This document shows, in pieces, positions 43,251-53,500 of a stretch of 64,000 nt of DNA (the first letter of the stretch is position 1; each line of letters begins with the position of its first letter). Location: NCBI GenBank assembly GCA_029948255.1, contig JALIZF010001938.1, forward strand, positions 1,051,501 to 1,115,500, in the 5' to 3' direction. The position numbers and the translations under genes were made by a program. The notes under the pieces are model-generated. The model was not told where the DNA came from, searched no databases, and saw nothing but the letters and a program-made list of their open reading frames with translations. The stretch comes from Telmatactis stephensoni. Lineage: Eukaryota > Cnidaria > Anthozoa > Actiniaria > Isophelliidae.

Positions 43251-46200
43251 TTATTTATTGGACCAGCAATTTCTACATATCCATGTCTTTGTCCTTGGAG
43301 GTCGAGATCTCCCAATACATGACATATGATACCACTCCAGGCAAACATCACATCCTATTTGTTGTTGTTTGTCATTCAAGTCTCTGCAACAGCTTTTGCA
43401 ATGCCAACTTTTTTCTTTTTTGACTCTGGAAACCAAAGACATCATTTTTTTCCAGCCTGAGTGTGTGAAATACTTTTTTATCCTGTATATGTTGATGTTA
43501 TCATCAACAAGCTTGGTAGGTATTTTTTCCAAGGCAGGCTCAAGGTCTTCTTCTGTGATAAGTTTTTCCTCTACAAGAGCTTTTTGGATTACTTCTTTAC
43601 TGGTTACCATTTGTAGTATGACTGCAAAAGGCAATATAGTAAAGAATGTACTTAATTGTCTCAATTGACCTTATATAATATTACATATTAACATCAAGCT
43701 TACACTCTTCCTTTTCAGTAGGTGATTTGTTGATGAACAAAGTTGGTTTCAACAGGCCCTGTTTTCCTCGCTTTGTTCTCTTTCTGGGCAGTCCAATTGC
43801 CGTGAGGTCAGCTCCTTTTGGCCTCCCACGCTTTCTCGTTATTGGGGGCATCTTAATTTCAGAGAAATCAACTGGGAAACAATAAATTAAAAAAAATTGG
43901 TGAATGGCATATAAACTAATAACACTATAAACATCAATTTGTGATATTGTTTGCCATACCTTTTTCTTTGGATGTGCATGCAGCATCAGATTTTACTTCT
44001 TCTATATTACCGTTCACCAGAGATTCAGTGGGAATAGTTGTAGCTTCAGTTGTGTCAAATTTGTTGGCATCATGAGGTGTGTCTCTTACATCTTGTGTGT
44101 TGTTTTTGTCAGTTTCTTCAAGTGTAGACAAGTTGTCCTCTCCTTTGTTTGTGTCCATCTCAGTTGTTCTCCTGTCACTCCAGGCTTCTATGAGGTCATT
44201 CAGTGCAGCAAGCTTGTCCTTAAAACCTTGTCCACATGCTTCACTGGCAATGGTTGCCAATTTCTGGGCCAGCAAAAAAGCTTTTCTATACTTCTCATGC
44301 TGGGAGAGTACCCTAGACCTGGTTTTCTTTTCTTCTATAACTGTTATTGAATCTTCAGGTGAAAAATCATTTTCTTGTGCAAAACTAACTTTTGCATCAT
44401 CATGTTTGAAGATGCGATGGGTAGAAAGATAGTGACTTTTCAACCACCTCTTGTCGCACAGCTTGGGAAAATATAATGCCTCTCCAAGTTCTTTTCTTAA
44501 GGCAAATATATGCCTGCAAGGAAGTTTCATTGTCTTGAAAGTACGACATGTGCATCCGTCTGTGCTGACCTCTACAGCTCCTTCAGAGGTGTTCAATATA
44601 TATAGATGCGGGTTGTTGCCAGGCTGTTTCCTAAATTTTCCCACCTTGTCCACAAGAGAGAGTTGATTTTTAACGAATGCAAAAGCAAAGGGTGTACATA
44701 AATCAAAGTACTCTTGCTCAGTGGTACAAAAACTTCCTAGATCTGCTGGACGTTTTTGAAATATAGATGCAGCTCTATGATCCCTTTCTATTCTTAACGA
44801 TGAAATACAGTCCTGAAGAGCTTCATGGAAGTCAATGAGCCCAGAATTACGGTTTACAACAGATTTAAGTTTTTGGTTGATACACTCAAGACGATTGTTA
44901 GTATAATTCATGAAGTGTGGGTACTTGTTTTTTCCAAATTGTGTCCATTGTTCTCTTATGTCATGCCAGTTCTCATTAAAATAGCGTTTTACAGCAGTAA
45001 ATTTCATGGACATTAGTTGCTGGTAGTTGCTGTTATATTCTTCCTCAGTTCGTGCATGGGCCATACACTGCAGGATTTCAAGGATTTGTGTCCGTTCGTC
45101 AGTTGATATGTTCATTTTCTCCGTTGTCACCTCTCTTTTAAAGCTTCGCATTGTATGAAAAAGACAGATCAAAAGACCAGCGCCAGGGAGTTCCTCCTTG
45201 AGCACTGTTCTTTCAGTCATGTCTTTATCTGCCATTATACATTTTATTTCCCCCCATGTTGTATTATGTTCCTTGAAAGACTTCATCATCTGGCGCACAG
45301 TTTCCTCTGACTCATCTGCTACCAGTGTGAGGGCAGCTATCTCACTTTCCCCATTTCCATCAACAACTAAGAATACATATAGTGGCATTCTCAGGTTATT
45401 GAGTTTGTAGGTTGCATCAACTAAAAATATCTCGGGATATGATTTAAACATGTTTTGCATCTGTTCATCCTGATAGAAGACACCTTTCAGGTTTTTTTCC
45501 TCATCGGTGTATACCTCCACTTTAGAACCTACAAAAAATCAATCCTTTTAGATTTTTATACCCCTACATATTTACTATCAGAAAGTAATGTCAGTGTCAA
45601 CTTTTATGAAAAAAAGGAAAGCATATAATTTTAGGAGTTAAACATGTTTGTGAGGTGGTTAAAGGTCATATCTTTACTAACTTTTAACTCGTAATGTGTG
45701 GTAAGATCTCATACCTGGCACACTCTTCATTTTCTTGATCAGCTCTTCTAGTCCACCATTTGTTTTTTGTGTCATATTATGGATGTCTTTAAGTGTTACA
45801 ACTTTTCCCGTTCCTTGGTTGATGTGTTGTTGGATTAACTTCTTGTTTGCCCTCATCTTTAACATTAGTTGTACCTCAGTTTTTGTGTCCTTATTTAGTC
45901 CTCTTTGCTTGGGAAGGTGCTTGAATAAATTCTTAAGAGGGAAAATTAAACAGAAATTACTTACTTACTTTTTGTTTTTCTGTTAAATATATGAGGAATC
46001 AGCTAAATGTCAGATCTCTTTCAAAAATTAGGTACTGCACTTACATGATTTTATTTATTGTTCCTACCTCATTTATTTCATGATTGTGTTTGTTGACAAA
46101 TTCACGCACAACAAGTTTTTGGGCATCTCTTGATATGGTTACCTTTATCACAGCCTTACAACCCATTTGGAATGTGCTTTGAATAAAGAAAAGCAACAAG

Positions 46201-48596
46201 AAATAAATTTGCTGCTGAAGAAAATTCAGGGGAGCAACACATGTAAATAGGGTGAGCAGCTGAAATAATGTAGTTTTATTGCAATTATAGGTTTTTTGTT
46301 CTTTTTTGTGACAATTTGTTATCAAGATGCAATTGTGTTATCTTCAGGCTCCAAGTTATTAACACACACTGCTGGCCTACCTTTGGTTTGGTCTCTTTCC
46401 CTTTGAGGTGGTTTTAAATTGTTTTCCTCCATGAACACAGGCAAAGGTAATTTCGCTATATGTCAAATTGGGATTGGGTTTTTTCTTTGTACATCTCTTA
46501 ATATATGCTTTAAGGCTTCTTGAGTTGCGCCTATACAAACTAACAAAGTTTTTCTTTTCAAAGATCTGAATGGCATCTTCCAGTTCCTCATACGAATCGA
46601 ATTCCCTTCCAATAGTTATACCAGTTCCATCATCATGCTTTTCACTACAATCATCATCTTCATGACCTCCATCATCTTCAGGCTTGTCATCATCACCATC
46701 AACTTGACCACCATCATGCTTGTTATTGTCATCAGGCTTGTCATCATCACCATCAACTTGACCACCATCATGCTTGTTATTGTCACCCTCAGGCTTGTCA
46801 TCATCACCATCAACTTGACCACCATCATGCTTGTTATTCTCACCAGGCTTGTCACCATCACCATCAACTTGAGCACCATCATGCTTGTTATTGTCACCAG
46901 GCTTGTCATCATCATCATCAACTTGACCACCATCATGCTTGTTATTGTCACCCTCAGGCTTGTCATCATCACCATCAACTTGACCACCATCATGCTTGTT
47001 ATTGTCACCCTCAGGCTTGTCATCATCACCATCAACTTGACCACCATCATGCTTGTTATTGTCACCAGGCTTGTCATCATCATCATCATCAACTTGACCA
47101 CCATCATGCTTGTTATTGTCACCCTCAGGCTTGTCATCATCACCATCAACATGACCACCATCATGCTTGTTATTGTCACCATCAGGCTTGTCATCATCAT
47201 CATCAACTTGACCACCATCATGCTTGTTATTGTCACCATCAGGCTTGTCATCATCATCATCAACTTGACCACCATCATGCTTGTTATTGTCACCATCAGG
47301 CTTGTCATCATCATCATCAACTTGACCACCATCATGCTTGTTATTGTCACCATCAGGCTTGTCATCATCATCATCAACTTGACCACCATCATGCTTGTTA
47401 TTGTCACCATCAGGTTTCGTATCATCGCCATCATCATGCATATCATTTGGTTTGTTGATATCAGTTATCAAATCATCATCACTGATGTTGGAATCAACAG
47501 TTTTACTCTGCTGCTCATGATCTAAGTGGCTCTCATTAATATTACCATGTGGAGACAAGGTAAAGCCTAGGAGGCTTAAATCAATGTGCTTTCTCAAAAG
47601 CCAATGAATTAGCACTCGACGTAAATAACTAGAATGCATTGATGGCTTTAAAAGCCATTTCACAGAACAAGGTAGGCTAGAGGTTTGGCTTAGAAATCCA
47701 CTTGTCCATAGAGTAGGTAAGACAGAGCATATTGCTGCCATAACTACTACAATAACACCACATACTGATGAGCAGCTCTGAAGTGGAATGTTAGGCAAAC
47801 AGCTACCAACACAGTGGTGGATTCCAGTTGCACTCCTCGGGTTTGACTTGTGTGCAACAAATCTTCCCTGTGCTGGTAACTTCTTCTTGGATGACATTGC
47901 ACGTACCATTGGATTTACAATATCAGCGAGGTCTTCAGGGGTTGCCCAACCAAGTATATCAATGTAGTGCCACTTATTTGAAAGAGTGTCAATATACAAC
48001 AAAGACCAATGGCATCCACGCATGTTATGCTTACTGACATACGTCTTACCATCTTTAACAGCAACATTTACAATTAATGTGATAAACTGCATTCCTTTTC
48101 CTCCAAGCAATTTCAAATCTTTTTCTTTCAATCCCACAAGATTGTTCAGAATATAGGTTTTAGTATAATTACCATTGGCTTTACTAAGGTTAAGGAGGTC
48201 AGCATAAGCTTGTATTAATGACAGTGATAACCAATTGTCACCAGTCAGTGTTACTAAATCAGAGGTCAACACTGATTTGTTGATCACCACTTTTCCATCA
48301 TTGTTTTGGAATATCAGATCAGCAAACTCACTTGTGCCTTCGGGAGGAGAGCAATTTGTATTGGGAGGGGTTACCATTTTCTCTAACCACTTCTTTTCTG
48401 ACTTAACTGCGCCTGCAATCTCTTTTAGTTCATGGATTTTGAGTAATATCTCTACCCTTTGTTTGTCATAAGTACCAAGAGAACAGGAAATTGCATTTAA
48501 TTCTTTTCTTTTTTGAAAGGTTTGCAACATTATTTGGCAATCAGTTTGGCATGGTATAAAATGTGTTGTCCCAAGGTCTGTTAAAACCTTAGGCAT
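43251..48596 (-). CDS. MULE transposase fused to Ulp1-like protease, FAR1, SWIM, AT-hook and PHD domains
   Basis: Predicted exons on the minus strand, in order: 46381-48596, 46068-46176, 45715-45931, 43960-45528, 43704-43871, 43251-43621. All five introns are GT-AG and the sum is 4650 bases: 1549 codons plus stop. Domains: Ulp1/C48 protease (~118-345; His196, Asp213, Gln273, Cys279); 13 acidic repeats (~393-640); FAR1-like zinc finger (~663-775, split by intron 1); a helical KHLPKQRGL region; MULE DDE core (Asp885, Asp948 or 950, Glu1062, with a C-x2-H motif); SWIM finger (Cys1173, Cys1175, Cys1185, His1187); AT-hook KRGRPKG (~1384); C-terminal PHD finger (~1499-1546). Related proteins include ZSWIM1/3. 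The product should cut and move the element; the protease may remove SUMO-like modifiers (inference). The frame looks intact. Start: ATG in aaaaATGc; the frame is closed upstream inside the repeat. Confidence 0.85.
46690..47420 (-). repeat. 57-bp coding minisatellite in the transposase gene
   Basis: Thirteen copies of a unit encoding about NNKHDGGQVDDDDDKPDGD, most of 19 residues, some 18 or 20 by whole-codon indels. The frame is kept throughout. The opposite strand and the other frames are also open over this stretch, which creates large shadow frames of no meaning. Confidence 0.9.
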
Positions 48597-48621
48597 TTTT
48601 GAATGAAATGTTTGTGCTCCA

Positions 48622-49916
48622 GTAATTTTCGTAGTGTCTAAAACCAATGCTTAAAGTATTGAGAAAAAGTTTGACTGCACAGAATTTAGGCCGCTTTGAG
48701 TTTAGACAAGGTTTTTAAATGCTGCCGTACGAATAGCGTGCGTGACTTATTCGTACGGACATGGAGTTTTCCTCTGCAAATCGAGCCCAAATGGGACCAG
48801 AACATTCAGAAACAATTTTCGTAGTGTCTAAAACCAATGCTAAAAGTATTGAGAAAAAGTTTGACTGCACAGAATTTAGGCCGCTTTGAGTTTAGACAAG
48901 GTTTTTAAATGCTGCCGTACGAATAGCGTGCGTGACTTATTCGTACGGACATGGAGTTTTCCTCTGCAAATCGAGCCCAAATGGGACCAAAACATTCAGA
49001 AACAATTTTCGTAGTGTCTAAAAAGTATTGAGAAAAAGTTTGACTGCACAGAATTTAGGCCGCTTTGAGTTTAGACAAGGTTTTTAAATGCTGCCGTACG
49101 AATAGCGTGCGTGACTTATTCGTACGGACATGGAGTTTTCCTCTGCAAATCGAGCCCAAATGGGACCAGAACATTCAGAAACAATTTTCGTAGTGTCTAA
49201 AACCAATGCTAAAAGTATTGAGAAAAAGTTTGACTGCACAGAATTTAGGCCGCTTTGAGTTTAGACAAGGTTTTTAAATGCTGCCGTACGAATAGCGTGC
49301 GTGACTTATTCGTACGGACATGGAGTTTTCCTCTGCAAATCGAGCCCAAATGGGACCAGAACATTCAGAAACAATTTTCGTAGTGTCTAAAACCAATGCT
49401 AAAAGTATTGAGAAACAGTTTGACTGCACAGAATTTAGGCCTCTTTGAGTTTAGACATGGTTTTTAAATGCTGCCGTATGAATAGCGTGCGTGACTTATT
49501 CGTACGGAGGGTTTTTTTCCTTCTAATTACGAGCCGAAATGCGAATAAATCGTCTATAAAAACATGCCTTTATTCGTTCATGGAAATAATTCGATAACAA
49601 AAACTAAAAATGGCAAATCTACCGTTAATTAAATAAGATAGTGTCATTGCTAGTTAGTGACCTTCACTGTCTTCGAATCGGTGAAATTTTTCTAAGTGTT
49701 GCTTTTCGTCTTGGTGTACTCTGTGCTCGGCTAAATCTACACGATAAAATCTCGAGCGTTGAAGCTTTCTCAAATTGTTACCTACTTTTAAACAAAGTTA
49801 TGATAGTTTAAAATCGGTATCTTAAATAATTGCTTTAAATTATCGAAATATTTGAATGTCCGTACGAATAGAAATTACAAGTCGCCGTACGGTTACCGTA
49901 TGAATAGCCACTGCGT
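48622..49916 (-). repeat. Right terminal inverted repeat of the MULE, with 190-bp array
   Basis: Five palindromes at 48725, 48915, 49094, 49284 and 49474. The short 179-bp unit lies between the third and fourth counted from the outer end, exactly as in the left arm. The array ends about 26 bases upstream of the transposase ATG, so it probably contains the promoter. Confidence 0.9.
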
Positions 49917-49995
49917 TCTTTGTTTCCTATTTTCTAATCAACACTATTTACTACTAATTAGTAGTGTTTGTTTCACGGATTAAGTGCATGCACTC
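49917..49995. repeat. Right half of a gagtgctcgcact-family MITE
   Basis: Matches the second half of 5531-5671 (ctaatcaacactattta, then gtttcacg, then gtgcatgcactc and TA). The left half is not present on the other side of the MULE. Confidence 0.6.
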
Positions 49996-50227
49996 TATCA
50001 TTTTATCTATCTATATATATATATATATCTGTGTGGAGAGCTAAAGAAACCCTTGCGGGCTTATATTAAAAATTAGCTCCCCAAAGTAAAAAAAAAAACA
50101 ATTAGAAAATATATATTTTGGCTTGGCATCAGTTGACTCATTTCAAATAATTATGCACTCTGTAAATTCTAAATACAATTTGTTGAAGAAGAATTGAAAT
50201 AAAACTAGAAGAATACAATTAGTATAG

Positions 50228-50515
50228 GAAATCTCACGATCTTGAGTACAATTCGGAATTAATAGGTACGAGTAATGTTTTGAAAGTTCTCAAAATAGGA
50301 CGAGCCTTTAGGCGAGTCCTATTTGAGAGTTTTCAAAACATTACGAGTAACTATTAATTCTGAATTGTACGAGAAGATCGTGCGATTTTTTATTTATAAT
50401 ACACTATCGTTGCCATAGCGACTTAATAGGTACTCTACAGAGTACAATTAACGATATAATTGTACTCCTCTCGTCCAATCAGAATCGAGTAATTTTGTAT
50501 AGTGTATTATAATAA
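50228..50515. mobile_element. Second copy of the composite a+b foldback
   Basis: Module b (50228-50389) and module a (50394-50515) match 12249-12408 and 12105-12241 in reverse order and orientation. Module a is shorter here. The composite ends about ten bases from the LINE ORF2 stop. Confidence 0.72.
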
Positions 50516-50524
50516 TTTAAATAA

Positions 50525-53500
50525 TCAAGAAAGAAGAAAATTTTTCATTCGTTTTTTAAAAATGAATATTGATTTGGAAGACTTAATCTCATCAGGAAGG
50601 GTGTTCCATAATTCAACGATTTTGTTTCTTAATGAAAATTTTCCATAATTTGTCCTTGTGAATTTTTTGTGTAATTTTTTATGACTTCTTGTAAAGTGTT
50701 CATGTATTTTGTTATTTTCTAAATTATAATTATTGAAATAAGGAGGAAGGAGGTTGTTAATCATCTCAAAGTTGAAGATTCCTATAAGCAGATTATTAAT
50801 CTGATAGATATTTAGTATTTTTAAGTTTGTAAAGAGAGGAAGAGAGGGTGATGAATATGATGAAAAGGTGATAATTCGAAGAATTTTTTTCTGCAATTTA
50901 AAAATCTTGTCAAGTCTGGTAGGGTAGTTGTTACCCCAGACAATGTTTCCATAATGGAGATAAGGATATATCAGCGTGTAATATATCAACAATAAATTAT
51001 TTTGATTAACATAATATCGGATTTTGCAAATAATTCCAGTGATTTTTATTATTTTTTGAGCAGTATAATCAATGTGCGTTTTCCATGTAAGGTGTTCATC
51101 AATAATTATGCCTAAAAATTTAGTTTGCTTGGCTCTGGTAATATTCTTTCCATTCAGCTTTAATGACGGTTGCATTTGAATCCGTTTTCTGTGTGACTTG
51201 AAAATAATATAATTTGATTTCTTTAAGTTTAAAGTCAGTTGATTACTTTCTAACCATTTATGTATGACCTTTAGTTCCTCATTAATTATTATTTCAAGAT
51301 GTTTTATGTTTTTTCCCGAGCAAAATAAGCTGGTATCATCTGCAAACAGAATTGGTGAGAGTGTCTTAGTTATGTTAGTTAAATCGTTTATATATATTAA
51401 AAACAGAAGTGGTCCTAATATTGAGCCTTGAGGCACTCCACACAAAACGCTCATTTCATCAGATTTTACATTGTTATATTTGACTATTTGTTTTCTATTC
51501 ATTAAATAACTTCTAATCCAATCATGACACTTTCCTCGAATACCATAAAATTGCAGTTTTTTTAAGAGTATGGAGTGGTTAACAGTATCAAATGCCTTTG
51601 ATAAGTCTAAAAAAATCCCAATAGTTATTTCATGGTTTTCAATGGAGTTTGTAATTTTATCAACCAATTCTACTATTGCTTGGTTAGTAGAACGCTTACT
51701 TCTAAATCCATACTGACTGTCAGATAAAATGCTATTTTTGTCTATAAAGTTAATTAATCTCTTATACATAATTTTTTCGATAATTTTTGAAAGGCAAGGA
51801 AGAACAGATATAGGTCTATAGTTTGAAAAATTATCGTCATTGGATGATTTATATATGGGGCTTACTAAGGCAGTTTTTAATTGGCTTGGAAATTGACTTT
51901 TGTTAAATGACAGATTAAAAATATGACATAAAGGAGGTGCTATTAGTGGAGCAACATGCTTAATCACTTTGATATTTATTTCATCTATTCCACAACTATT
52001 TTTGTTTTTAATTTTATTTATCATTTTAATAATTTCATCACAAGTAGTATCATGAATAAAAATTGACTCTCTGTAATCTCCTTTCAGATACGTTTCAAAG
52101 TCATTTGTATCTTTAAATGATTTGGCTAAATTTGGGCCAACATTGACAAAATATTCATTTGGATCATCATAAACTATATCTTCATATTTAAAAGCGCAAG
52201 GTAGAGTCTTTGTAGACATTTTCTTACCAATCAATTCATTTATTGTTTGCCAAGTTAATTTAGGATTATTGGCTGCATAGTCAAACTTTTTATCTATGTG
52301 CTTCTTTTTAGCAATACGGATTAAGTGGTTATATTTGTTACGGTATGATTTGTATGTTTTTTCATTTTCTGTTGTGGCTTTTTTAAGAAACTTCTTGTAC
52401 AGTTTGTCTTTAGTTTTTGATGATTTTTGTAGTCCTTTTGTAAACCATGGGTTTTTATGATTGAGTTTATTTTGAGGTTTTATTGTTCTTAATGGAAAGT
52501 GTTTATTGTAAGGTAAACCAAATTCGAGTAGAAAAGCTTCTAATGATTTTTCTGGGTCATCTTGAGCAAACGTATTTTGCCAATCTTTTGTTTCAATGCT
52601 CTGATAAAAGGATTCCAGGGAGGACTGGTTGATTATCCTTGTTATAATTTGCTCTCTAGGTTTTTTATTTGTATTATTTTTCGTCTGTTTGGTTATGGCA
52701 AAAACTGGTAAGTGGTCGGAAATATCATTTATCAAATTTCCATTTAAATATTCATCAACATGATTATTAGTGAAGATATTGTCAATTAGAGTGCAGCTTG
52801 ATTTAGTAATACGAGAAGGTTTTAAAATAAGAGGTCTATATGCAGAGGATGATAAAAGATCAAAAAACTGATTTGAGAATTTGTATTGAGTATATTTTAA
52901 GAGGTCAATATTGAAATCACCCAAAATATAACATGGTTTATTTTTCTTATCAAGTTCAGATAGCAAGTGATTGAAATCACTTTCAAATTCAGTATACTTA
53001 TTATTAGGAGGCCTGTATATGGCGCCAATTAAGATATTTTTACTTTTTTCATTGATAATTTCAATGAAAAGTGATTCTATATTCTTGTTTTCACTCATAA
53101 CTGATAAATCATTCTTAAACTCAAAGGTCAAATTTTGATCAATAAAAAGGCAAATTCCCCCACCAACTTTTTTGTTTTTTCTGTTTTGGTATATAGCAGT
53201 ATAACCAGGAATACTATACAAATTATTGCTTTCACTATCAGTTAACCAGGTTTCTGTTAAGAATTACATCCAACTCGCCCACTGACCAACTCGCACCCGC
53301 CAACTCTCACCCGCCAAACGGGCCAACTCGCCCACATATAAAATCACTTGAAAAAGAACTATTTGATTCTCAATATAAAACATTATATGTTTTGGTCAGT
53401 GTATAACTTACTTGACACCTGTTATTAGTCTTACATGAGAAAGTGTCAATACTGTTTACATCGATTGCGATCTCGTCCGAGTTTCTAGTTGTCCACATCG

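Larger units (their letters stand above)
39020..49916 (-). mobile_element. Autonomous MULE transposon, ~10.9 kb, with long array-bearing TIRs
   Basis: The outer ends are inverted copies starting acgcagtggctattcatacg. Each arm has ~410 bp of unique sequence (39021-39428; 49508-49915), then a 190-bp tandem array. Between the arms lies one six-exon transposase gene on the minus strand, a cluster of hairpins, and a secondary 5'-truncated LINE insertion. The transposase is of Mutator type. I could not find a convincing 8-11-bp target duplication: the left flank is tttgttttt and the right flank tctttgttt. The right flank is half of a MITE whose other half is missing at the left, so the insertion site was probably rearranged. 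Confidence 0.85.

Noticed and set aside
46616..47525. Two large open frames (276 and 296 codons) over the acidic repeat
   Set aside because: They are other-frame and opposite-strand readings of the 57-bp minisatellite, giving only Met/Val/Thr or Ile/Leu/Thr strings.
48594..48647. Extended N-terminus of the transposase starting with TTG inside the repeat
   Set aside because: TTG is not a normal start in animals and the frame is closed just upstream; the ATG at 48596 is preferred.
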